Shown here: positions 1 to 7,266 of the stretch, one piece after another
How the letters are laid out: the number at the start of each line of letters is the position of its first letter
Numbering within the stretch: position 1 is the first letter of the stretch
Virus record (IMG/VR): IMGVR_UViG_3300025828_004436
Coordinates: 1 to 24,699 of that record
Origin: a virus
Length of the DNA: 24,699 nt
Strand: one strand, 5' to 3'
Notes under the pieces: generated by a model
Told to the model about the DNA's origin: nothing
The model's database searches: none
What the model saw: the letters and a program-made list of their open reading frames with translations, nothing else
Position numbers and translations under genes: made by a program

Positions 1-2
1 CC

Positions 3-191
3 AAGGGCAAGATCCGTGGAGCCTGTGCTCGTGGTAGTGAGAAGGAAGGCAAACCAAAATGTTTACCAGCCAAGAAGGCCTACGCTCTCGGCAAGAAGGG
101 CAGGGCATCAGCGGCACAGAGGAAAAGAAGACAGGACCCAAATCCCAACAGGCGTGGTAAAGCCAAGAACGTGGCCACCAAGAAAAAATAG
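3..191 (+). CDS. Small basic phage protein, C-terminal part (5' end outside window)
   Basis: Reading in frame 3 from the window edge gives 62 codons ending in TAG at 189-191. The peptide is very rich in Lys and Arg, with features GACARG, KPKCLPAKKAYALGKKG and a tail RRQDPNPNRRGKAKN. Tails of this type are common in small proteins of tailed phages; I know of no assigned function, and the charge suggests nucleic-acid or virion association (inference). It has no visible start in the window, so it is a 3' fragment of a longer gene. A different-frame ORF over the same bases (16-219) has no such composition and is taken as a shadow. The gene is followed by a promoter for the next operon. Confidence 0.72.
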   Translation, partial: KGKIRGACARGSEKEGKPKCLPAKKAYALGKKGRASAAQRKRRQDPNPNRRGKAKNVATKKK

Positions 192-220
192 TTTACATAC
201 CACACAAAGTATAATATAAT
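192..220 (+). promoter_or_regulatory. Sigma-70-type promoter for the dsbA-like/DNA polymerase operon
   Basis: TTTACA at 192-197 and TATAAT at 215-220 are separated by 17 bases. A second TATAAT overlaps at 210-215 but has the wrong spacing. Predicted start near 227 gives a 19-base leader containing AGGAG at 235-239, seven bases or so before the ATG at 246. Confidence 0.65.
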
Positions 221-245
221 ACACGCTTAACAACAGGAGAAAAAA

Positions 246-503
246 ATGGCAGTAAGAAATTTCAACGACGCTGAGAAGCAGAAGTTAATACAGATCATAT
301 CACAGGGCTCACAGGTACTAGGTGAAGTGGAAGATCTCAAAGGTGGTTTGAAAGACACAGTTAAGGCAATAGCAGAAGAACTGGAACTCAAACCAGCCTT
401 GATCAACAAAGCGATATCAGTCGCACACAAGGGCAACTACCAGAACATCGCAGATGAGATGGACACCTTGGAGAGCATCTTAAACACGGCTGGCAAACTT
501 TAA
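246..503 (+). CDS. DsbA-like late-transcription accessory / dsDNA-binding protein (probable)
   Basis: An 85-residue, mostly helical, charged protein without Cys. The core (about residues 28-70: a DLKGGLKDTVKAIAEEL helix, then KPALINKAI and an acidic C-terminal helix) matches the general pattern of T4 DsbA (89 residues), a small dsDNA-binding protein that helps late promoter use. This is a family-level resemblance judged by eye, not a proven match. The start is fixed by AGGAG at 235-239. It opens an operon whose next gene starts within its stop codon (TAATG), followed two bases later by DNA polymerase. If correct, it acts on DNA in the infected cell's cytoplasm. Confidence 0.5.
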   Translation: MAVRNFNDAEKQKLIQIISQGSQVLGEVEDLKGGLKDTVKAIAEELELKPALINKAISVAHKGNYQNIADEMDTLESILNTAGKL

Positions 504-787
504 TGTTAGCGAAAGTCAGATCATTCTGGCTTCGCAGTTTTGAAAGTGACCGCACAGCGTTTTACTTTGAACTAGTCAGTTTCATTTTCACCGTTGGAGC
601 CAGCCTCACATTGGCGATATCCGCCAGAGATCCCAACATGCTCATAGTGTATCCGGGATTCCTAGTTGGTGCATTAACACAATGTTACGCATCATATAGG
701 CGTGGTGCCGCATGGGTTATGATTTTGACTTTCTACTTCGCGTGTGTTAATATATTTGGATACGGAGTGGCCGCGGGATGGTGGTAA
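503..787 (+). CDS. Small integral membrane protein, about three TM helices
   Basis: A 94-residue protein with three hydrophobic stretches at roughly residues 21-41, 46-65 and 69-90, separated by short charged loops (RDPN, SYRRG). There is no cleavable-looking signal peptide; it should sit in the host inner membrane. The start overlaps the previous stop (TAATG), implying translational coupling. Its stop (785-787) is one base from the polymerase ATG. I do not recognise the family. Its place between a DNA-binding protein and the polymerase does not reveal a role. Confidence 0.7.
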   Translation: MLAKVRSFWLRSFESDRTAFYFELVSFIFTVGASLTLAISARDPNMLIVYPGFLVGALTQCYASYRRGAAWVMILTFYFACVNIFGYGVAAGWW

Positions 788-788
788 G

Positions 789-3452
789 ATGAGTTACATA
801 GACGCACTATACAAGAAGGACGAGGACAGGATATACGTGGTGGAACGTGATTCCAAGAAGGGTCGCATATTCACAGAGTATGACGCCAGGTATGTTTTCT
901 ACTACCCAGACGCCCGAGGCAAGCACAGGGGCATGACCGGAGAGCCATTACAGCGAGTGGTATGCCAAACACACAAGGAATTCATAAAAGAGCAACGCAT
1001 AAGATCAAACAAGCAACTCTACGAACACGACATCAATCCTGTGTTCAGGTGCCTGGAGGAGAACTACCTGGGCAAGGAGACTCCGAAACTGAACGTGATG
1101 TTTTTTGACATTGAGGTGGACTTCGATCCAGATCGTGGTTACTCAACGACGGATGATCCGTTCATGCCCATAACTGCCATAAGTTGTTACATGAGCTGGA
1201 CGGATCAACTGGTCACACTGGCTGTGCCACCCAAGACCATCAGCATGAAGGACGCGGAGGAACTCACAAAGAGATTCGACAACACCATGCTGTTCGAGAA
1301 GGAGAAGGACATGCTGGACGCCTTCCTACAACTTGTGGAAGACGCGGACATACTTTCGGGCTGGAACTCAGAGGGTTATGATATCCCCTACACCGTGGGC
1401 AGGATACAGAAAGTTTTAAGTGGCGACGACACAAGAAGATTGTGTTTCTGGGGTGAGAAGCCCAAGAAAAGGGTGTTCGAGAAATACGGCAGGGAGCAGT
1501 TGAGCTTTGATCTAGTTGGAAGAGTGCACCTGGACTTGCTGGAACTGTACAGGAAATACACCTATGAGGAAAGACATTCATTTAGACTGGACGCCATAGG
1601 TGAACACGAACTGGGGGAGAAGAAGACTGTGTACGAGGGGTCACTAGACAACCTGTACAAGAACGATTTTGGACTTTTCATAGAATACAACAGGCAAGAC
1701 ACAGCACTGTTGGCAAAATTAGAGAAAAAATTGAAGTTCATAGAACTGGCCAATGAGATTGCACACCAAAACACGGTACTACTACAGACAACGATGGGCG
1801 CAGTTGCGGTCACAGAACAGGCCATAGTGAACGAAGCACACAGGAGAGGCATGCAGGTACCAGGCAGGAAGTACAAGAAGGAAGGTGAGGAGAATCAACC
1901 GGCCGCTGGAGCATACGTGGCAACCCCAATGAAGGGCATACATGATTGGATTGGTTCTATTGACATCAACTCACTGTATCCTAGTGTGATCCGAGCTTTG
2001 AACATGGGACCAGAGACCATTGTGGGACAGATAAGGCCTGTAATAACTTCGGCAGAGATCAACAGGGCCAAACACGCCAAGAAGTCATTTGCGGCCGCAT
2101 GGGACAGCCAATTCGGATCATGGGAGTACCAAGCAGTGATGAAACAGGACAAGGGTACGGAGATCATAGTGGACTGGGAAGACAAGACCAGTGTGCGTAT
2201 GAGTGCGGCACAACTGTATGATGTGATATTCGACGGTAACAACAAATGGATGCTCAGTGCGAACGGAACCATATTCACATACGAGTACGAGGCCATTATT
2301 CCAGGTTTGTTGAAACGTTGGTATGCAGAGAGACAGGAAATGCAACAGAAGATGCGTGACTGCGGTGACAACGAGATCGAAAGGGAGTACTGGGACAAGA
2401 GGCAATTGGTCAAAAAGATTAACCTGAACAGTCTGTATGGTGCGATTTTGAACCCAGGCTGTAGGTTCTTTGACATCAGGATAGGACAGAGTGTGACACT
2501 GACAGGTAGATGTATCACGAGGCACATGGCCAGCAAGGTGAACGAGATCGTGGCAGGCAAGTATGATCACAAAGGCGAAAGCGTGGTATATGGTGACACT
2601 GACTCGGTTTACTTCACAGCACACAAGACACTGAAAAAAGAGATCGATGAAGGTGTCATACCATGGACCAAAGAGTCAGTGGTCGCGCTGTACGATAAGA
2701 TCGCCGAGGAAGTTAACGGATCATTTAAATCATTTATGACCCGGGCATTCCATTGTCCAGGCACGCGTGGTGAGGTCATAGCGGCGGGCAGAGAACTGGT
2801 GGCCAGTAAAGGATTGTTCATAACCAAGAAGAGGTACGCGGTGCTATACTACGACAAGGAAGGCAAACGCGTGGACACCGAAGGCAAGGCGGGCAAGGTA
2901 AAAGCGATGGGTCTTGACCTAAAGAGATCAGACACCCCTGTATTCGTGCAGGACTTCCTAAGTGATCTACTCTATATGGTTCTGACGGGGAACACAGAAG
3001 CAGAAGTGCTTGAAAAAATAAGTGAATTCAGGGCAGAATTTAAATCAAGGCCAGGATGGGAGAAAGGTTCTCCCAAGAGGGCCAACAACATGACCAAGTA
3101 CACGGAAGAGGAGAACAAGAAGGGCAAGACCAACATGCCGGGACACGTGAGGGCCAGCATGAACTGGAACAGATGTAGGGAGATGTATGGTGACAAATAC
3201 TCCATGCCCATCACGGACGGTGCCAAGGTTATCGTTTGTAAACTGAAATCAAACCCGCTGGGCTACACGTCAATAGCATATCCGGTAGATGAACTGCGAA
3301 TACCAGAATGGTTCAAGGAACTGCCGTTCGATAGCGAAGCAATGGAGAGCACAATACTGGACCAGAAGATAGACAACCTTATTGGCGTATTGGATTGGGA
3401 CGTGCAGTCAACGGAAACCACGAACACGTTTAACAAACTGTTCGAATTCTAA
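789..3452 (+). CDS. 43: Family B DNA polymerase, T4 gp43 type
   Basis: The phage replicative polymerase, 887 residues (T4 gp43 is 898). Exonuclease motifs: Exo I FFDIEVDFD at 105-113 (D107, E109), Exo II GWNSEGYDIPY at 191-201 (D198), Exo III EYNRQDTALL at 299-308 (D304), so proofreading should be intact. Polymerase motifs: A SIDINSLYPSV at 390-400 (D392), B KINLNSLYGAI at 543-553, C YGDTDSVYF at 601-609 (D603, D605), followed by a TKKRYAVLYYDKEG segment. The last residues, TNTFNKLFEF, resemble the C-terminal clamp-binding peptide known for T4/RB69 polymerases. The ATG at 789 is preferred over an in-frame ATG at 744, which lies inside the upstream gene. No intein or intron interrupts it. It is followed by a methyltransferase gene and then the clamp, unlike the T4 order 43-regA-62-44-45. 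Confidence 0.97.
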   Translation: MSYIDALYKKDEDRIYVVERDSKKGRIFTEYDARYVFYYPDARGKHRGMTGEPLQRVVCQTHKEFIKEQRIRSNKQLYEHDINPVFRCLEENYLGKETPKLNVMFFDIEVDFDPDRGYSTTDDPFMPITAISCYMSWTDQLVTLAVPPKTISMKDAEELTKRFDNTMLFEKEKDMLDAFLQLVEDADILSGWNSEGYDIPYTVGRIQKVLSGDDTRRLCFWGEKPKKRVFEKYGREQLSFDLVGRVHLDLLELYRKYTYEERHSFRLDAIGEHELGEKKTVYEGSLDNLYKNDFGLFIEYNRQDTALLAKLEKKLKFIELANEIAHQNTVLLQTTMGAVAVTEQAIVNEAHRRGMQVPGRKYKKEGEENQPAAGAYVATPMKGIHDWIGSIDINSLYPSVIRALNMGPETIVGQIRPVITSAEINRAKHAKKSFAAAWDSQFGSWEYQAVMKQDKGTEIIVDWEDKTSVRMSAAQLYDVIFDGNNKWMLSANGTIFTYEYEAIIPGLLKRWYAERQEMQQKMRDCGDNEIEREYWDKRQLVKKINLNSLYGAILNPGCRFFDIRIGQSVTLTGRCITRHMASKVNEIVAGKYDHKGESVVYGDTDSVYFTAHKTLKKEIDEGVIPWTKESVVALYDKIAEEVNGSFKSFMTRAFHCPGTRGEVIAAGRELVASKGLFITKKRYAVLYYDKEGKRVDTEGKAGKVKAMGLDLKRSDTPVFVQDFLSDLLYMVLTGNTEAEVLEKISEFRAEFKSRPGWEKGSPKRANNMTKYTEEENKKGKTNMPGHVRASMNWNRCREMYGDKYSMPITDGAKVIVCKLKSNPLGYTSIAYPVDELRIPEWFKELPFDSEAMESTILDQKIDNLIGVLDWDVQSTETTNTFNKLFEF

Positions 3453-3455
3453 ATA
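3448..3455 (+). promoter_or_regulatory. Candidate T4-like late promoter box
   Basis: TCTAAATA (7 of 8 matches to the T4 late box TATAAATA) overlaps the polymerase stop codon. Counting as in T4 late promoters, transcription would start near 3461, which is the A of the next ATG. There is no TATAAT/TTGACA pair here and no Shine-Dalgarno site before 3461. One short box could be chance. Confidence 0.35.
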
Positions 3456-3460
3456 AACAT

Positions 3461-4261
3461 ATGCTGAGCATTGAAGAGATAAAACTGTTGATAGAGAAAC
3501 TTGAAAAATTGAAGGACGGTAAAGATTTTAACACAATTCTTGATCAGAATTTAAAGATCCTCAAAGATCTCGAACTGGCAGTCGATGCCAATAACAACAT
3601 GATGATCGACAGACTGGACAAAACACTTGACTGGTTCCGGAAAGATCTAGACATCAAGAGAGCAAAACCAATCATAGATAATGGATTGTACAGGATGATC
3701 CAGACCAAGATATTCCAATTCTCAAAGACTAATCTATACAATAGCCTAGAGATAGGTCCAGGCACGGGAATGTTTTCTAAGGAATTTAGGGCATGGCGAC
3801 TTAACTTCTTTTTAGATGTACTACCGGAACTTGAACAAAAAATCAGGAGAAGATTTAATCCAAGTAATCAAAAACATTTAAGATTTTACACAACCAAAGT
3901 TACCGAATGTTCAAATATACCTACGTCCAGTTGTAATTTCGTGTTCAGTTGGGACACATTTGTTTTCTTCACGCAGGCACACATTAAGCAATATCTCAAA
4001 GATATCAAGAGGGTTCTCATAGATGGTGGGTATGTTTTCATACAATATGCTGATTGCCATTATGACATAGATCTCAACTTCGCCAAGAGAGGATATTGGA
4101 ATTACAACACCAAGACCGCAATGACCAAGATCATAGAGGACGAGGGCTACGAGATCGTGGAAATGAACATGTTCAGGCCAGGCGCCAATTATGCCATATT
4201 TCGAAAGCCTGGTAAACAAAATCCTGTGGTGTACAAAGTTTCTGAAATAACACTAGACTAA
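3461..4261 (+). CDS. Class I SAM-dependent methyltransferase
   Basis: A 266-residue protein. The N-terminal 70 residues are a helical, Leu/Lys/Asp-rich region. The Rossmann methyltransferase domain follows, with motif I LEIGPGTGMFSKEF at about 96-109 and a motif IV-like strand NFVFSWDTFVFF near 158-169, then a YLKDIKRVLIDGGYVFIQYAD segment typical of small-molecule or generic methyltransferases. There is no NPPY/DPPY motif of adenine DNA methylases and no PCQ motif of cytosine-5 methylases, so the substrate is unknown. It interrupts what in T4 is the replication gene block and is more AT-rich than the polymerase and clamp around it, suggesting an acquired gene. No clear ribosome binding site precedes the ATG. 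Confidence 0.8.
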   Translation: MLSIEEIKLLIEKLEKLKDGKDFNTILDQNLKILKDLELAVDANNNMMIDRLDKTLDWFRKDLDIKRAKPIIDNGLYRMIQTKIFQFSKTNLYNSLEIGPGTGMFSKEFRAWRLNFFLDVLPELEQKIRRRFNPSNQKHLRFYTTKVTECSNIPTSSCNFVFSWDTFVFFTQAHIKQYLKDIKRVLIDGGYVFIQYADCHYDIDLNFAKRGYWNYNTKTAMTKIIEDEGYEIVEMNMFRPGANYAIFRKPGKQNPVVYKVSEITLD

Positions 4262-4282
4262 GACCTAAATATCATGTACAAT
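4254..4282 (+). promoter_or_regulatory. Weak promoter candidate ahead of the sliding clamp gene
   Basis: TAGACT at 4254-4259 and TACAAT at 4277-4282, 17 bases apart, would start transcription near 4289, three bases before the clamp ATG. A CTAAATA late-type box lies at 4265-4271. No strong Shine-Dalgarno site is present. The match to consensus is moderate only. Confidence 0.35.
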
Positions 4283-4291
4283 TAGGGTATT

Positions 4292-5029
4292 ATGATAGAC
4301 ATCTTAAAAGACATCGTTAAACACACGCATGGATTGGGATTCTTGGATCTGGTCAAGATCACTGGGGACGATAAGGAGACAACAATCGACTCAATGGCCG
4401 AGGACAGATCTGTGATCCTGCAGGGGTCTTTCCACAAACCACAACCGGAGATGACGGGTACGTTCGGTATGCCACAGATGGGCAAACTGGACATCCACCT
4501 GAAATGTCCGGAGTACAAGGAGAAGGCGAACATAACAGTGTTGTCCGGTGAGAGAAACGGCGCAACGGTTCCAACGGGCATCCATTTCGAGAACGAAAAG
4601 GGTGACTTCAAGAACGACTACAGGTTCATGAACGCCGAGATCATCAACGAGAAACTTAAGACGGTCAAGTTCAAGGGCGTCAAGTGGGACGTTGAGATCG
4701 AACCTTCAGTGGCGAGTGTGCAGAGATTCAACTTCCAGGCCACAGCAAACACAGAACACAATTCATTCGTCGTGAGGACGGAAGATGGAAATCTGGTATT
4801 CACCTTCGGTGACCAAGCGTCACATGGTGGTGAGTTCGTTTTCGCAACCGACGTTAAGGGCACACTTAACAAGGGTTGGAGTTGGCCGGTGGGGCAGGTG
4901 TTACAGATACTTAAACTTTCTGATTCAGCCAAGGTCACATTACACTTCTCAAACGAGGGTGCGATGATGGTCTCTGTTGATTCGGGACTGGGCAAGTACC
5001 AGTACATTATACCAGCACAGGCGCAATAA
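4292..5029 (+). CDS. 45: DNA polymerase sliding clamp, gp45/PCNA type
   Basis: A 245-residue protein (T4 gp45 is 228). It has no enzymatic motif; the pattern is alternating beta strands and two amphipathic helices typical of DNA clamps. The C-terminal repeat (DSAKVTLHFSNEGAMMVSVDS, ending KYQYIIPAQAQ) resembles the last strands of PCNA-like clamps, where a final strand ends in a YYLAP-type tail. As a trimeric ring it would tether polymerase and, in T4, late transcription factors to DNA. Gene context supports the call: polymerase lies just upstream, with only a methyltransferase between. Its stop overlaps the ATG of the DpdA-like gene (TAATG), so clamp and transglycosylase are likely co-translated. 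The clamp-loader genes 44/62 are not in this window. Confidence 0.78.
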   Translation: MIDILKDIVKHTHGLGFLDLVKITGDDKETTIDSMAEDRSVILQGSFHKPQPEMTGTFGMPQMGKLDIHLKCPEYKEKANITVLSGERNGATVPTGIHFENEKGDFKNDYRFMNAEIINEKLKTVKFKGVKWDVEIEPSVASVQRFNFQATANTEHNSFVVRTEDGNLVFTFGDQASHGGEFVFATDVKGTLNKGWSWPVGQVLQILKLSDSAKVTLHFSNEGAMMVSVDSGLGKYQYIIPAQAQ

Positions 5030-6477
5030 TGACGACGGATAATAGTAAGCAGGAACACTTAGGGGAGTTGAGCAGAGACTTCGCAGTGTTCTTGCCTGCT
5101 ATATCTAACTTCTACAACACGTTTATCAGCAAACAGAGAGTATCAGAGGGCAAACACATATCAGAAGAACGAATCCCCAAAGGTTTTGAGAATGGTGTGG
5201 AAGGATTGAACTTCCTTAACCCTGAACAGGGCATGTTCACATATCCCACAGCACTGTACTCGGCGGGACACGCCTGTTTAGACATGGATAAAGTGGGCGA
5301 CAGGGATCACATGTTCGTGAACAGAGATAGAAAATTCAGCACCATAGTGGGAGATTCAGGTGGATATCAAATCGGAAAAGGTGTAATAAAATTTGACTGG
5401 AAAGATTTCGAGGGCAACAAGGCAAACAAAGTTAGAAGCGATATTCTAAATTGGCTAGAACTCACTAGCGATTGGGCGATGACCCTAGACGTGCCCACAT
5501 GGGCGGCGGATGATCTGAACTCACCAAAGACCGGACTGACTAGTTTCCAAGACACACTAGACGGCACGATATACAACAACAAGTTCTTCCAAAAGAACAG
5601 ATTGGGACAGACCAAACTATTGAACGTGCTACAGGGTGATGACTGGAACACAGCACAGATATGGTATGACGCTGTCAAAGACTTCGAATTCGAGGGCTGG
5701 GCCATGGGTGGCATCAACATGTGTGACATGGAAGTCATGCTCAAACGCTTGATCATAATGAGAGATGAGAAGAAATTAGACGGCAAGGACTGGATGCACG
5801 TACTGGGCACATCACAGATGGATTGGGCCTGTTATCTAACACAGGTACAGAGACAGGTCAGGAAACTGATCAACCCCAACTTCACTATAAGTTTTGATTC
5901 AGCGTCGGCTTTCCTATCAACAGCGAACGGATTGGTGTACACACATAACTCATTCACTCCAGATAGATGGTCCTTCGTTATGGACAAGGCTCCAGATGAC
6001 AAGAGATTGAAAGGATCAAAAATACAGTTTCCGTTTGATAGCGGAATAGGTCGTAGGTTAAACATGGGCGATGTTTGTTACTACGGTGAGAATGATCTCA
6101 ACAAGAATGGCAAGGTCGGTGCAACCAGTTGGGACAGTTTCAGTTATGTGCTGATGATGGCCCATAACGTGTACAACCAGATCAGGGCCATACAGATCGC
6201 AAACGATCTCAATGACATAGAATCTTTGAAACACAGACCAGAAGTCAAACACTGGCGTAAAACTAAAGCAAGTGACAAGACAGATGAACCTAGCATTTAT
6301 GTACCAAGGAACATACTATATTTTAACACCTTTGTTGAAGAAGTATTCACATCGGAGAAGCCAATGGATGTTATCGCAAGTGCATCGAGTTACCTAGCAG
6401 ACATCAGGGGCAACAGATGGGCCAGGGCAACAGGTGGTGGCAAGGGCACAAACAATTTCAGTTCTTTATTCGAATAG
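5029..6477 (+). CDS. dpdA: DpdA-like DNA 7-deazaguanine transglycosylase (TGT superfamily)
   Basis: A 482-residue TIM-barrel transglycosylase. TGT-type landmarks in order: GDSGGYQI at 108-115 (D109 equals the Asp in the SDSGGFQ motif of bacterial TGT), LDVP at 153-156, LQGDD at 201-205 (VQGG region), AMGGIN at 225-230 (IGGL region), HVLGTS at 257-262, and FDSAS at 289-293 with D290 in the place of the TGT nucleophile. The CxCxxC zinc motif of tRNA TGTs is not seen. DpdA enzymes swap guanine in DNA for preQ0, and phage forms occur with preQ0 genes; here FolE, QueE, a QueD-like candidate and a YhhQ transporter lie downstream, which favours DNA over tRNA as substrate. The gene overlaps the clamp stop. 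The C-terminus, TNNFSSLFE, matches the polymerase clamp-binding tail (TNTFNKLFEF) and may bind the clamp. Confidence 0.85.
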   Translation: MTTDNSKQEHLGELSRDFAVFLPAISNFYNTFISKQRVSEGKHISEERIPKGFENGVEGLNFLNPEQGMFTYPTALYSAGHACLDMDKVGDRDHMFVNRDRKFSTIVGDSGGYQIGKGVIKFDWKDFEGNKANKVRSDILNWLELTSDWAMTLDVPTWAADDLNSPKTGLTSFQDTLDGTIYNNKFFQKNRLGQTKLLNVLQGDDWNTAQIWYDAVKDFEFEGWAMGGINMCDMEVMLKRLIIMRDEKKLDGKDWMHVLGTSQMDWACYLTQVQRQVRKLINPNFTISFDSASAFLSTANGLVYTHNSFTPDRWSFVMDKAPDDKRLKGSKIQFPFDSGIGRRLNMGDVCYYGENDLNKNGKVGATSWDSFSYVLMMAHNVYNQIRAIQIANDLNDIESLKHRPEVKHWRKTKASDKTDEPSIYVPRNILYFNTFVEEVFTSEKPMDVIASASSYLADIRGNRWARATGGGKGTNNFSSLFE

Positions 6478-6487
6478 GAGGACAAAA

Positions 6488-6691
6488 ATGGTAACAAAAA
6501 GAAAGAAAAGCAAGAAACTCAAGAAACTTGAGGATGAGCATCAGTATCTCGACAAGAAAGTAGCACAACTTACCAAGGACAGGCTCAAGGACAGGAGTTC
6601 CGAGAGCAAAGAAGTTCTTACCAGATTGAAGAGGACCAAGTTGATGATCAAGGACGCCATAGCCAGAGCAAAAGCAACGTTGACAAGATAG
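6488..6691 (+). CDS. YdcH/DUF465-like small coiled-coil protein
   Basis: A 67-residue protein: a Lys-rich N-terminus (KRKKSKKLKKLEDEH) followed by a two-helix hairpin with the H-x-x-L-D-x-K-V pattern and a second helix LTRLKRTKLMIKDAIAR, as in the YdcH (DUF465) family. The family has no firm function. The start is set by a strong AGGAG at about 6477-6481, just after the dpdA stop; an in-frame upstream extension to 6434 lies within dpdA and is rejected. The promoter for the next operon lies across its last codons and the gap that follows. Confidence 0.65.
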   Translation: MVTKRKKSKKLKKLEDEHQYLDKKVAQLTKDRLKDRSSESKEVLTRLKRTKLMIKDAIARAKATLTR

Positions 6692-6708
6692 CCAACGCAT
6701 AGTATAAT
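6680..6708 (+). promoter_or_regulatory. Perfect consensus sigma-70 promoter; predicted leaderless start
   Basis: TTGACA at 6680-6685 and TATAAT at 6703-6708 with a 17-base spacer match the bacterial consensus at all 12 positions. The expected transcription start (seven bases after the -10) is 6715, exactly the A of the next ATG. There is no Shine-Dalgarno site between the -10 and the ATG. The -35 lies inside the end of the YdcH-like gene. Confidence 0.75.
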
Positions 6709-6714
6709 AAAAAC

Positions 6715-7266
6715 ATGGACAGAGATTACAAGACAGGCAAGAGTGAGAGTGTAGGTGTTTTTTCAGGCATCGAGATAGAACATACACCCGCGTATGGACT
6801 ACAGACCTTGTTCCTTGCCAGGAATGATCTAACACTGGAGCAGATCACGGAATTGGCCGAGATGGTCAATGCCAAGGCCGTCTACTACGGTGCCAATAGA
6901 TCATTCATGTACAATCACGGACTACAACTCTCACAGATGATGAATCTGATGGACGCAGGATATTACGTGACCATAGACTATCCGCACAGTCTACACGAAG
7001 AAGTCAAGAAAAGATTCGGGTTGGTGTGGAAAAACGAGAAGTTTATACCTTTCTGTTCCATAATATTCCCAAATTCCGAGGACGACGATCAACTGTGTAT
7101 AAAGGTTGATGATGTTGATTTCAACAAGACCAATCCCGGTGTGTGGAGTATGAGCATGAACCACTTCAAACAAACAGCGGGATTCACATCATGGAAGGAA
7201 TACAAACAAGATCAACCAATACAGGAGAACAAATGGATACTGAGCAACAGCACGATCAAGCACTAA
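6715..7266 (+). CDS. Conserved phage protein of unknown function
   Basis: A 183-residue soluble protein that opens the long operon to 15099. Visible features: an IEIEHTPAYGLQTLFLAR strand near residues 19-36, a helical stretch EQITELAEMVNAKAVYYG, a YYVTIDYPHSL segment and an acidic DDDQLCIKVDDVDF segment near 122-135. I recognise no catalytic motif, and only two Cys are present. It directly precedes and overlaps the QueD-like candidate by 34 bases, so the two are probably coupled; a partner role in pterin or deazaguanine chemistry is possible but unproven. The start has no Shine-Dalgarno site and coincides with the predicted transcription start, so translation would be leaderless. Confidence 0.72.
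   Translation: MDRDYKTGKSESVGVFSGIEIEHTPAYGLQTLFLARNDLTLEQITELAEMVNAKAVYYGANRSFMYNHGLQLSQMMNLMDAGYYVTIDYPHSLHEEVKKRFGLVWKNEKFIPFCSIIFPNSEDDDQLCIKVDDVDFNKTNPGVWSMSMNHFKQTAGFTSWKEYKQDQPIQENKWILSNSTIKH

Noticed and set aside
16-219. A 67-codon + strand ORF at the left edge
   Set aside because: The overlapping frame (3-191) gives a typical basic phage protein tail ending in TAG; the 16-219 frame has low-complexity Arg-rich text and runs through the promoter at 192-220.
744-788. Extension of DNA polymerase to an ATG at 744
   Set aside because: It lies inside the preceding membrane-protein gene and adds 15 residues not resembling a polymerase start; ATG 789 follows that gene's stop directly.
1895-2560. 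A 221-codon ORF on the - strand within the polymerase gene
   Set aside because: It is antisense to a highly conserved polymerase core, has no ribosome site or family resemblance, and no other - strand gene is supported in the window.
5029-6477. Calling the transglycosylase an ordinary tRNA-guanine transglycosylase (Tgt)
   Set aside because: No CxCxxC zinc motif, greater length and divergent LDVP/FDSAS motifs; phage context with preQ0 genes and a clamp-like tail favours the DpdA group. tRNA activity is not formally excluded.
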